Source of the DNA: Pseudomonas sp. ICMP 561
GTDB taxonomy: Bacteria > Pseudomonadota > Gammaproteobacteria > Pseudomonadales > Pseudomonadaceae
DNA: 36,037 nucleotides
Reading direction: 5' to 3'
NCBI RefSeq assembly: GCF_002699985.1
Contig: NZ_LKBT01000027.1
Span: forward strand, 1-36,037
The notes below the pieces were generated by a model. The model saw only the letters and a program-made list of their open reading frames with translations, had not been told where the DNA came from and did no database searches. The translations under genes were made by a program, and so were the position numbers. Shown one piece after another: positions 16,481 to 23,917 of this stretch (positions are counted from its first letter, which is position 1; each line of letters opens with the position of its first letter).

Positions 16481-17920
16481 ATGTCCTCCCCCACTATCGC
16501 CAGCTCTTCGGCGGGCGATGCGAATGTCGACGGTCCCGATCCGGTCCGGGCCGCTCAGATCTCAGCTCGAATAGACCGTCTGCCTGCCGTCGCCACCGTC
16601 TGGAAACTGGTAGCGCTGCTGTCTATCGGTGGTTTTTTCGAGCTTTATGATCTGTTCCAGACGGCTTACATCAGCCCAGGCCTGCTTCGAGACGGTATTT
16701 TCGCCACGGGTGCCCAAGGTGTTTTTGGCTTCTCTGACCAGGCCGCATTTGCCTCGGCAACTTTTCTCGGTCTGTTTCTGGGTGCCAGCCTGCTGAGCCC
16801 CATCGCTGACCGATTTGGTCGTCGGGCGATTTTTACCTTCGCGTTGATCTGGTACACCATCGCTACCGTATTGATGGGCATTCAGACCGATGCGCTGGGC
16901 ATTATCTGCATGCGGTTTCTGGTGGGGATTGGACTGGGGATCGAACTGGTTACCATCGACGCTTACCTGTCGGAGCTGGTGCCCAAACGCATGCGCAGCT
17001 CGGCGTTCGCATTTGCCTTCTTTATCCAGTTTCTATCGGTGCCCGCTGTGGCGCTGATGTCATGGTGGCTGGTGCCGCAAGCGCCGTTCGGCATTTCCGG
17101 CTGGCGCTGGGTCGTGCTCGCCAGCGCGGTGTTTGCGTTGTTTATCTGGTGGCTGCGCTCACGTTTGCCAGAGTCGCCGCGCTGGCTGGCACAACACGGG
17201 CGCTTTGACGAAGCCGAACGCATCATGGATGACATCGAAGCACGCTGTGAACGCGACCATGGCAAGCCACTGGACGTCCCGGAACCGGAAGTGGTTGCCG
17301 TCTCGGGCAAAGGCCGCTTCGCCGACATCTGGCAGCCGCCTTATCGTCGTCGCGCGTTGATGCTGATCGTGTTCCATGTCTTCCAGGCCATCGGTTTTTT
17401 CGGCTTCGGCAACTGGTTACCGGCGTTACTGTCCGGTCAGGGCGTCAGCGTCACTCATAGTCTGGGTTACGCATTCATCATCACCCTCGCCTATCCGCTG
17501 GGCCCACTGCTGTTTGTCAGGTTCGCCAACCGTTTCGAAAACAAATGGCAGATCGTCGGTTCAGCATTGGGATCGATGATTTTCGGCACCCTGTTCGCCT
17601 TTCAGACTTCAGCGGTAGGGTTGGTCTTTTGCGGGGTGATGATCACCTTCTGCAATGCATGGCTGAGCTTCAGCTATCACTCGTATCAAGGGGAATTGTT
17701 TCCCACCAACATCCGTGCCCGCGCCGTAGGTTTCTGCTATTCATTCAGCCGTCTGTCGACAGTATTCAGCAGCTTGTTGATCGGTTTCTTTCTCGATCAA
17801 TTCGGCACGCCGGGGGTTCTGGCGTTCATCGTCAGCAGCATGTTGATTGTGATCATTACCATTGGCAGGTTCGGACCGAAAACCCGCAATCTGGCGCTGG
17901 AGAACATTGCACACCAATGA
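16481..17920 (+). CDS. MFS transporter, sugar/aromatic acid type
   Basis: A 479-residue permease with about 12 membrane segments. Visible motifs are Phe-Phe-Glu-Leu-Tyr-Asp in helix 1, Asp-Arg-Phe-Gly-Arg-Arg after helix 2, Leu-Pro-Glu-Ser-Pro-Arg-Trp before the central loop, and Glu-Leu-Phe-Pro-Thr-Asn-Ile-Arg-Ala-Arg in the second half. It is a proton symporter by family, with the substrate unknown. GGAAG lies eight bases before the ATG. It is only distantly similar to the other MFS gene here. The long AT-rich leader and palindrome upstream suggest specific regulation. No catabolic genes are adjacent to hint at a substrate. Confidence 0.9.
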   Translation: MSSPTIASSSAGDANVDGPDPVRAAQISARIDRLPAVATVWKLVALLSIGGFFELYDLFQTAYISPGLLRDGIFATGAQGVFGFSDQAAFASATFLGLFLGASLLSPIADRFGRRAIFTFALIWYTIATVLMGIQTDALGIICMRFLVGIGLGIELVTIDAYLSELVPKRMRSSAFAFAFFIQFLSVPAVALMSWWLVPQAPFGISGWRWVVLASAVFALFIWWLRSRLPESPRWLAQHGRFDEAERIMDDIEARCERDHGKPLDVPEPEVVAVSGKGRFADIWQPPYRRRALMLIVFHVFQAIGFFGFGNWLPALLSGQGVSVTHSLGYAFIITLAYPLGPLLFVRFANRFENKWQIVGSALGSMIFGTLFAFQTSAVGLVFCGVMITFCNAWLSFSYHSYQGELFPTNIRARAVGFCYSFSRLSTVFSSLLIGFFLDQFGTPGVLAFIVSSMLIVIITIGRFGPKTRNLALENIAHQ

Positions 17921-17935
17921 TTCCCGAGGCCACAG

Positions 17936-17989
17936 GGTGCGCCCATTGCAGGCGCACCGGGCCGGCGTGTCGATCAGACAACGCCGGCC
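17936..17989. terminator. Two consecutive hairpins between convergent genes
   Basis: Hairpin 1 is GGTGCGCC (17936-17943) with GGCGCACC (17951-17958). Hairpin 2 is GGCCGGCG (17960-17967) with CGCCGGCC (17982-17989), with a further TGTC/GACA inside. They fill the gap between the MFS stop and the stop of the minus-strand gene at 17997. Neither has a T-run; a bidirectional transcription end is plausible. Confidence 0.6.
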
Positions 17990-17996
17990 AGGGTCT

Positions 17997-18221
17997 TCAA
18001 CTTTGCAGCCATTCCACGTTAGTAATACCGAAGTGTTCCGCGTAAGGCTTGGAAACGCGAGGGACTTTTTCGGTTCGATATTTGGGGATACGTGCAATCC
18101 CTGCATCAACACTGGCATGATGCCATGCTTCGGAATTATCCATGTGCTCAGCACTGATGTAGAAAGACTTGAACGCGCCGTTTAGCAAATAATCGATTCT
18201 GTAATGTTTGTACTGTGACAT
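17997..18221 (-). CDS. Small conserved-looking protein of unknown function
   Basis: A 74-residue protein with Tyr-Arg-Ile-Asp-Tyr near the N terminus and Ala-Glu-His-Met-Asp-Asn-Ser-Glu-Ala-Trp-His-His-Ala in the middle. It resembles small uncharacterised proteins common in Pseudomonas (possibly the DUF6555 group; recalled, not checked). It has no signal or membrane segment. A full AAGGAGG (18233-18239) lies ten bases before the ATG, strong support for translation. It follows norR on the same strand but in a different direction of spacing: norR ends upstream at 18380, so co-transcription is possible across a 158-base gap that holds no other clear gene. Confidence 0.75.
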   Translation of the reverse strand: MSQYKHYRIDYLLNGAFKSFYISAEHMDNSEAWHHASVDAGIARIPKYRTEKVPRVSKPYAEHFGITNVEWLQS

Positions 18222-18379
18222 CCAGGCAGCGCCTCCTTGTTGGTTTGCTTAGTGCAATAGAGGACCTCCCGACTTTCCAAAAAATTCACTCTTTTTTCAC
18301 AAATCGCGACCAATAACAGTTCGTCCGGCTTTACACCATTTGATGCGCTCATGCGCTTGATCTGGCGCAAAAAAAGTGA

Positions 18380-19936
18380 TTAGCGAATACCCAGACGCTT
18401 GGCCAATCGGCTCAAGTTCGCGCGATCAATACCCATTTCCCGGGCCACTTGAGCCCATTTTCCGTCGTGGCGTAACAGTGCCAGTTCAATCAAGTATTTC
18501 TGATAAGCGTCCATCGCCACTTTCAATGTAGCCCCGGTCTGCGGGAGTGAAGGCATATCTTCTTGTAGATTTGTGCTCACACTAACGGCTTCGTTTTCCA
18601 GCCCCAGAGCTTGCGCTTCCAGGGTGAGAATACGCGGTCGCCCGGCACTCGACGAAAGCGACTTCAGCACTGCACGACTGATTAAATGCTCCAGCTCCCG
18701 CACGTTACCTGGCCAGTGATACCCCAGCAGCAGCCTCTGCGCCTCAGTGCCGAGACGCAAGCTGCGCAGGCCCATACGGGCACGGTTTTCTTCAAGGAAG
18801 TAACCCGCCAGCAACAGGACATCGCGACCACGCTCGCGCAATGGCGGAACCAATAGTGGATAGACGCTCAACCGATGGTACAGGTCGGCTCGAAAGCGAC
18901 CGGCGCGCACTTCTTCGGCAAGATCACGATTAGTGGCGGCGATGATCCGCACATCCACATGATGCTCCTGATCAGAACCAACCCGCTGCACCTGCCCGCT
19001 CTGCAATACACGCAGCAACTTGGATTGCACAGACAACGGCAACTCGCCGACTTCATCGAGAAAGATAGTACCGTTATCGGCCAGTTCAAACTTGCCGCTG
19101 CGCCCGCTTACTGCCCCGGAAAACGCCCCTTTGACATGGCCGAAGAGTTCGCTCTCCACCAACGTTTCCGGTAGCGCCGCACAGTTAAGGCTGATGAGCG
19201 GTTTGTGCGCACGAGGCGAACCCAGATGTATGGCTTCAGCGACCAGTTCCTTGCCGACGCCGGTCTCGCCCGTGATCAACACCGACAATGGGCTATTGCC
19301 CACTAACTGAATTTCCTGGAGCAGTCGCTTGTGGACCCCGCTCTGGCCAATCAACTCGCGAGGCCCGCGCCCACCGGCGGCACGTTTATACACCTCAGCC
19401 AGTTGCCGTTGGTCTTCGAATCCTTTTGCCAACTGGTTGATTCGTTCACTGGCGATCACCGTCGCGGCGGCCAGGCTGGCGAAGGCTTCGAGATTATCCA
19501 GGTCAACCTGAGCGAAACTCGACGACTCCAGAGAATCGAGGGTAATCAGCCCCCATGGCTTACCCTGAAAATAAAGCGGGCACCCCAGGCAATCGTGAAC
19601 CTCGAGCTGGCCATCATGGCCATCGACCAATCCGTCATAGGGGTCGGGCAAGCCGCAGTCCATGGAGAAACGCGTCGGTCCGGGGTTTTCCAGCAGGATC
19701 TTCAGCCGTGGATGCTCCTGGACCCTAAAGCGCCGTCCAAGGGTGTCTGCACTCAGGCCTTCAACTGCCAGAGGGATCAATACATCGTCTTCAAATTTGA
19801 GCAAGGCCACCGCATCGCATGGCAAGAGTTCGCGCAATGCACTCAACAGGCGGCGGTAGCGCTCCTCGTCGGGCAGCTCACGGCTCAGGTCTGCCACCAG
19901 CGGCACAAGGGCACGCAACAGCGGATTGCTCATCAT
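18380..19936 (-). CDS. norR: NorR-type sigma-54-dependent nitric oxide-responsive regulator
   Basis: A 518-residue enhancer-binding protein. The N-terminal GAF domain (about 1-170), which binds non-heme iron and NO in NorR, includes the conserved Leu-Pro-Asp-Pro-Tyr-Asp-Gly. The AAA+ domain has Walker A Gly-Glu-Thr-Gly-Val-Gly-Lys, Gly-Glu-Leu-Pro-Leu-Ser-Val-Gln-Ser-Lys, and the C-terminal Fis-type helix-turn-helix ends Asn-Leu-Ser-Arg-Leu-Ala-Lys-Arg-Leu-Gly. The sigma-54 contact loop reads Gly-Ala-Phe-Ser273-Gly-Ala rather than GAFTGA. The frame opens to 20095, but the ATG at 19936 (GGA eight bases upstream) gives the family N terminus. In other pseudomonads norR-type genes neighbour a flavohemoglobin or NO reductase; none is within this window. 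Confidence 0.88.
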   Translation of the reverse strand: MMSNPLLRALVPLVADLSRELPDEERYRRLLSALRELLPCDAVALLKFEDDVLIPLAVEGLSADTLGRRFRVQEHPRLKILLENPGPTRFSMDCGLPDPYDGLVDGHDGQLEVHDCLGCPLYFQGKPWGLITLDSLESSSFAQVDLDNLEAFASLAAATVIASERINQLAKGFEDQRQLAEVYKRAAGGRGPRELIGQSGVHKRLLQEIQLVGNSPLSVLITGETGVGKELVAEAIHLGSPRAHKPLISLNCAALPETLVESELFGHVKGAFSGAVSGRSGKFELADNGTIFLDEVGELPLSVQSKLLRVLQSGQVQRVGSDQEHHVDVRIIAATNRDLAEEVRAGRFRADLYHRLSVYPLLVPPLRERGRDVLLLAGYFLEENRARMGLRSLRLGTEAQRLLLGYHWPGNVRELEHLISRAVLKSLSSSAGRPRILTLEAQALGLENEAVSVSTNLQEDMPSLPQTGATLKVAMDAYQKYLIELALLRHDGKWAQVAREMGIDRANLSRLAKRLGIR

Positions 19937-20386
19937 GACGGCGTTCCATCGGCTGAAAACGTGGTCATTATGACTCGCAGTTTTGCGGAATAGACAGCTG
20001 CCATCAGGTTTCTGTCGAACAAATGCAATCCTTTGAATTGGAATACACCTTTTTGTAGGAGCTGCCGAAGGCTGCGAAGCATCTTGTCCTGACACACCGC
20101 AATCGCAGCCTTCGGCAGCTCCTACAGAAACCGAGCGACTCGACGATACGTTGCGACGCCTTACAGAAACAGTGGACTGCTATCAGGAGCGAGCGGCCGG
20201 TCTTTTGAAATCCACCAAGTTGTAAGCTTGATGAAACACCTGCCTTATCTATCAAGCATTACAAACTCAGGGTAGTTTCTGACGCCAGCCCACTGGCGAT
20301 ATAAACACACCTGTTTAGTTTTATTGAGGTGGCGAAATCGCTCTTCCGTTTCATAGTGCGCTCACCCCCGGCAGGAGTGCACCGAC
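19937..20386. other. Divergent gap between norR and the arabinosylation operon
   Basis: The 450-base gap holds a REP doublet (20055-20125) and otherwise no gene I can support. The operon promoter must lie after the REP. AGGAG at about 20371-20375 is a good ribosome binding site for the ATG at 20387. I found no clear sigma-54 -24/-12 pair (TGGCAC..TTGC) that would make the operon a NorR target. Confidence 0.5.
20055..20125. repeat. REP doublet, GCTGCCGAAGGCTGCGA type
   Basis: GTAGGAGCTGCCGAAGGCTG (20055 onward) faces CAGCCTTCGGCAGCTCCTAC ending at 20125, with about 24 bases between. It is a near-perfect pair. Confidence 0.92.
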
Positions 20387-21850
20387 ATGGCCAGAATTCA
20401 GGGAAGAGTTCAACAAACGACTCCCCAAACTTTCCTCCCCTTAGTTGTCGATCTCGACGGCACGTTATTGCAGTCCGACTTGTTGATGGAAACCGCGATG
20501 ACATTCGTTCGAAGTCATCCGCTACAAATCTATAAACTGTTTGGATGGTTGTTAAAGGGTAAAGCGGCGCTTAAAGAAGGTTTGGCGCTCAATACCCAGA
20601 TTGACGTAACGGTATTGCCCTACGACCCGCAAGTGATCGAGCTGATCGAAACCGAGCGGGCTGCCGGGCGGATGATCGTCCTGGCCACTGCCAGCCACGA
20701 CAGCCTGGCAAAACGCATCGCCGAACACTTGCAGTTGTTCGATCTGGTGGTTGCCTCCAATGCCGACCGCAACCTGTCAGCTCACACCAAGCGTGACCTG
20801 TTAGTTGGCCATTACGGTCAGAACGGTTTCGATTACCTCGGCAACTCCATGGACGATCTGCCCATCTGGGATGCAGCCCGCGAAGCCATCGTGGTCAATC
20901 CTTTATCGGGGGTGGAGAAAAAAGCCAAGGCGCAAGGCAACGTCAAAAACGTCATCCATTCCAATACCTCAAGCCTGCGCGACTGGCGCAAAGCGTTGCG
21001 TATGCACCAGTGGATGAAGAACGCGCTGATCTTTGTTCCCCTGCTCGCGGCGCATCAGTTTGGCAGAGCAGACCTTCTTCTGAACGGCGTACTGGCCTTT
21101 CTGTTCTTCGGCCTTTGCGCCTCCAGCGTTTACGTGCTCAATGACCTGCTGGACCTGGCTGACGACCGTCATCATCAGAGCAAACGCAAGCGCCCGTTCG
21201 CCAGCGGCAAGCTGTCGATCAAGTCCGGGTTGATCATTGTTCCCGTGTTGTTGATCGGCGCATTTGTCGGGTCCGGCCTGCTATTGCCCTGGCAGTTCTC
21301 GGCCGTCCTGGCAGCCTATTACGGGTTGACCCTGGCCTACTCGCTGAGCCTGAAGCGGCAGATGGTGCTGGACGTGATCGTCCTGGCGATGCTCTACACC
21401 GCCCGCATCCTCGCCGGCGCTGCCGCCTTCAGCCTGCCCCTGACCTTCTGGATCCTGGCTTTCTCGATGTTCATGTTCCTCAGCCTCGCGCTGGTCAAGC
21501 GCTATGCCGAGTTGCGCGAAGCCCGGGCCAAGGACCTGATGGACAAGGCGCGGGGCCGCGGTTACTACCCCGGTGACCTGGACATGATCGCCGCACTGGG
21601 TGCGTCCTCCGGCCATCTGGCAGTAATGGTTCTGGCGCTCTACATCCACGAAGGCTCAACGGTCGCGATGTACGGCCACCCCCATGTGATCTGGCTGACC
21701 TGCCCGTTGCTGCTGTTCTGGATCACCCGGGTCTGGATGCTCACCCATCGCGGCCTGATGAACGATGACCCGGTGGTGTTTGCGATTCGCGACCGCATGA
21801 GTCAGGTGATCGGCGCCCTCTTCGTCCTTGTGTTCTGGATTGCCGCATGA
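20387..21850 (+). CDS. HAD phosphatase-UbiA prenyltransferase fusion (polyprenyl-phosphate phosphoribosyltransferase-like)
   Basis: A 487-residue two-domain protein. Residues about 17-200 form a HAD phosphatase: D22-L-D24-G-T in motif I, Thr-Ala-Ser-His in motif II and Gly-Asn-Ser-Met-Asp-Asp in motif IV. Residues about 205-487 form a UbiA-type integral membrane transferase with Met-His-Gln-Trp-Met-Lys-Asn, N252-D253-x-x-D256-x-x-x-D260 and a second Asp-rich helix (Asp-Val-Ile-Val). Mycobacterial DPPR synthase (Rv3806c) is a UbiA protein that moves phosphoribose from PRPP to decaprenyl phosphate. Here the fused HAD domain could remove the 5-phosphate in the next step. Its place before DprE1- and DprE2-like genes, with a 4-base ATGA overlap, supports this over a quinone role. 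The substrate is inferred. Confidence 0.87.
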   Translation: MARIQGRVQQTTPQTFLPLVVDLDGTLLQSDLLMETAMTFVRSHPLQIYKLFGWLLKGKAALKEGLALNTQIDVTVLPYDPQVIELIETERAAGRMIVLATASHDSLAKRIAEHLQLFDLVVASNADRNLSAHTKRDLLVGHYGQNGFDYLGNSMDDLPIWDAAREAIVVNPLSGVEKKAKAQGNVKNVIHSNTSSLRDWRKALRMHQWMKNALIFVPLLAAHQFGRADLLLNGVLAFLFFGLCASSVYVLNDLLDLADDRHHQSKRKRPFASGKLSIKSGLIIVPVLLIGAFVGSGLLLPWQFSAVLAAYYGLTLAYSLSLKRQMVLDVIVLAMLYTARILAGAAAFSLPLTFWILAFSMFMFLSLALVKRYAELREARAKDLMDKARGRGYYPGDLDMIAALGASSGHLAVMVLALYIHEGSTVAMYGHPHVIWLTCPLLLFWITRVWMLTHRGLMNDDPVVFAIRDRMSQVIGALFVLVFWIAA

Positions 21851-23163
21851 CTGAACCCTTGTATTCCTGGGGCCGCTACCCGCAAACGGCGCAACACGGA
21901 CATGCCTGCCCATGGATCGACGGCCTCACTGACCACATGCGCAACGTCATTGAACGGCACCAGACCAGCCTGCCTTACGGTAACGGGCGCAGCTATGGTG
22001 ACAGTTGCCTGGCAGCCAGTGATCAAGTGCTGCACATGCGCGCGCTGGACCGGTTCATTCGTGCCGACTGGAACACCGGCACAATCCGCGTGGAAGCAGG
22101 CGTCACCCTGGCCGAGATCCTCGCTGCGGCAATCCCTAATGGCTGGTTTTTGCCCGTGACGCCAGGCACTCAGTTCGCCACGGTTGGCGGTGCCATCGCC
22201 AATGACGTGCACGGCAAGAACCATCATCTGCGTGGCACCTTCGGCAACCACGTCTTGCGCTTCGGTCTGCTGCGCCACGGCGAGACGGCGCGAATATGTT
22301 CGCCGGTGGAAAATACCGAACTGTTCGCCGCCAGTATTGGCGGTCTGGGACTAACCGGCGTGATCAACTGGGCCGACCTGCAACTGATGCGCATACGGTC
22401 CAGCCAGATCGACAGCACGGTGGTGCGCTTTGCCAACCTGGCCGAATTTTTCAGCCTTAGCGCCGAACTGGATCACCAACACGAATACAGCGTGGCGTGG
22501 GTCGACTGCCTGGCCAAAGGTGCCGATACCGGCCGAGGCGTGTTCATTGTCGGTGATCATGCGCACTACGGCTCGCTTGAGGTCGAGCGCGGCAGCCGCC
22601 TGAAAATGCCCCTGACACCGCCCGTATCGCTGATCAATAACGTGTCGCTTCGGGCGTTCAACTCGCTTTACTGGCGTGCGCATCCAGGCAAGCGCACCGC
22701 AAAACGCAGCGCCTATGAGCCATTCTTTTACCCGCTGGATCGCATCCTGCACTGGAACCGCATTTACGGCCGCCAGGGTTTTCAGCAGTACCAATGCGTG
22801 ATTCCCGACACCAGCGCCGAAGCCGCGATGGCCGAGCTGCTCGGGGCTATCGCTGAATCAGGTCAGGGGTCTTTTCTCGCAGTGCTCAAGCGCTGCGGCG
22901 ATATCTCCTCGCCCGGCCTGCTGTCGTTTCCCCTGCCCGGCACCTCGCTGGCGCTGGACTTCCCCAACAGCAGTGATTTGCAGCACGTCCTGTTCCCGCG
23001 TCTGGACGCCATTGTCCGGGCCGCGGGCGGTCGCCTTTATCCGGCCAAGGACGCGCATATGAGCGGCAGTGATTTCCGCCAGGCCTACCCCGCCTGGGAG
23101 CAACTGGAAGCACTGCGCGATCCCTCCCTGATGTCGCGCTTCTGGAAACGAGTGATTTTATGA
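21847..23163 (+). CDS. dprE1: DprE1-type FAD oxidase (polyprenylphosphoryl-ribose 2-oxidase)
   Basis: A 438-residue flavoprotein of the VAO/FAD-binding 4 family. In mycobacteria DprE1 oxidises the 2-OH of decaprenylphosphoryl-beta-D-ribose, the first half of epimerisation to arabinose. The match is detailed: Thr-Val-Gly-Gly-Ala-Ile-Ala-Asn-Asp-Val then H122-G-K124 (equivalent to H132 and K134), Gln-Gln-Tyr-Gln for the Q334/Q336 pair, and the catalytic-pocket lysine K401 in Pro-Ala-Lys-Asp (equivalent to K418). The benzothiazinone-target cysteine (C387 in M. tuberculosis) corresponds to A369 in Ser-Leu-Ala-Leu-Asp-Phe. It overlaps the upstream gene by four bases. Mycobacterial residue numbers are recalled, not aligned by software. 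Confidence 0.88.
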   Translation: MTEPLYSWGRYPQTAQHGHACPWIDGLTDHMRNVIERHQTSLPYGNGRSYGDSCLAASDQVLHMRALDRFIRADWNTGTIRVEAGVTLAEILAAAIPNGWFLPVTPGTQFATVGGAIANDVHGKNHHLRGTFGNHVLRFGLLRHGETARICSPVENTELFAASIGGLGLTGVINWADLQLMRIRSSQIDSTVVRFANLAEFFSLSAELDHQHEYSVAWVDCLAKGADTGRGVFIVGDHAHYGSLEVERGSRLKMPLTPPVSLINNVSLRAFNSLYWRAHPGKRTAKRSAYEPFFYPLDRILHWNRIYGRQGFQQYQCVIPDTSAEAAMAELLGAIAESGQGSFLAVLKRCGDISSPGLLSFPLPGTSLALDFPNSSDLQHVLFPRLDAIVRAAGGRLYPAKDAHMSGSDFRQAYPAWEQLEALRDPSLMSRFWKRVIL

Positions 23164-23188
23164 AACGAGGCTTCTTATGAAACGAGTG
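23145..23188 (+). repeat. 17-bp tandem repeat at the dprE1/dprE2-like junction
   Basis: GAAACGAG recurs at 23145, 23162 and 23179, exactly 17 bases apart, with related filler (TGATTTTAT, GCTTCTTAT). It creates a second ATGAAACGAG: one ATG overlaps the dprE1 stop (23160) and reads only six codons before a stop that overlaps the real start at 23177. Confidence 0.85.
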
Positions 23189-23917
23189 TTGATCATCGGC
23201 GCTACCTCGGCCATCGCCACCGCCTGCGCGCGACTGTGGGCCAGTGAAGGCAGCGAGTTCTTTCTGGTGGCACGTAACGGCGACAAGCTGGAACAGACCG
23301 CCGCCGACCTCAAGGGTCGTGGCGCCAGAGCGATCAGCCTGCACGAGATGGACGCGACGGATATCGCGGCCCATCCAGCGATGTTGCACAGTTGTTTGCT
23401 GGCGCTGGGGCAAATTGATGTCGCATTGATCGCCCACGGCACCCTGCCCGATCAAAAGGTCTGCGAGCAGGATGTCCGTGTCGCGTTGCAGGAGTTCGCC
23501 AATAACGGTACCTCGGTCATCGCCTTGCTGACCTTGCTGGCCAATCAGTTCGAAACCCAGCGATGCGGCAGTCTGGCCGTCATCTCGTCGGTCGCAGGTG
23601 ATCGCGGCCGGCCTTCCAATTACCTGTACGGTTCGGCCAAGGCAGCCGTGTCCACGTTCAGCGAAGGTTTGCAGGCCCGCCTGTTCAAGGTCGGCGTGCA
23701 CGTCTTGACCATCAAGCCGGGATTTGTCGATACGCCCATGACCCAGGGCCTGTCGCTGCCCGCAGCACTCCTGGCGCAGCCGCAACAGGTGGCGGAGCGC
23801 ATCGTCTCCGGGATCGCCCGCAAGGCACCGACCCTTTATACGCCAGGCTTCTGGGCACTGATCATGTTGGTCATTCGCTCGATCCCGCAGCCGTTGTTCA
23901 AGAGGCTGAACCTGTGA
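23177..23917 (+). CDS. DprE2-type short-chain reductase (2-keto-ribosyl to arabinosyl lipid)
   Basis: A 246-residue classical-type SDR. The nucleotide motif is Gly-Ala-Thr-Ser-Ala-Ile-Ala (residues 8-14), the catalytic Ser lies in Ile-Ser-Ser-Val-Ala-Gly-Asp-Arg-Gly, and Y151-x-x-x-K155 completes the triad. The Val-Ile-Ser-Ser-Val-Ala-Gly and Lys-Pro-Gly-Phe-Val-Asp-Thr-Pro-Met segments resemble DprE2 (Rv3791), which reduces the 2-keto intermediate made by DprE1 to polyprenylphosphoryl-arabinose using NADH. A C-terminal hydrophobic segment (about residues 222-238) may tether it to the membrane where the lipid substrate is. Gene order right after the DprE1-type gene is the strongest support; SDR sequence alone would not give the substrate. 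Confidence 0.87.
   Translation: MKRVLIIGATSAIATACARLWASEGSEFFLVARNGDKLEQTAADLKGRGARAISLHEMDATDIAAHPAMLHSCLLALGQIDVALIAHGTLPDQKVCEQDVRVALQEFANNGTSVIALLTLLANQFETQRCGSLAVISSVAGDRGRPSNYLYGSAKAAVSTFSEGLQARLFKVGVHVLTIKPGFVDTPMTQGLSLPAALLAQPQQVAERIVSGIARKAPTLYTPGFWALIMLVIRSIPQPLFKRLNL

Noticed and set aside
18182..18370. 62-residue minus-strand frame before the small gene at 18221
   Set aside because: It overlaps the well-supported small gene and its strong ribosome binding site, and shows no family features.
19937..20386. NorR-controlled sigma-54 promoter for the arabinosylation operon
   Set aside because: No -24/-12 element or pair of NorR enhancer sites could be found by eye.
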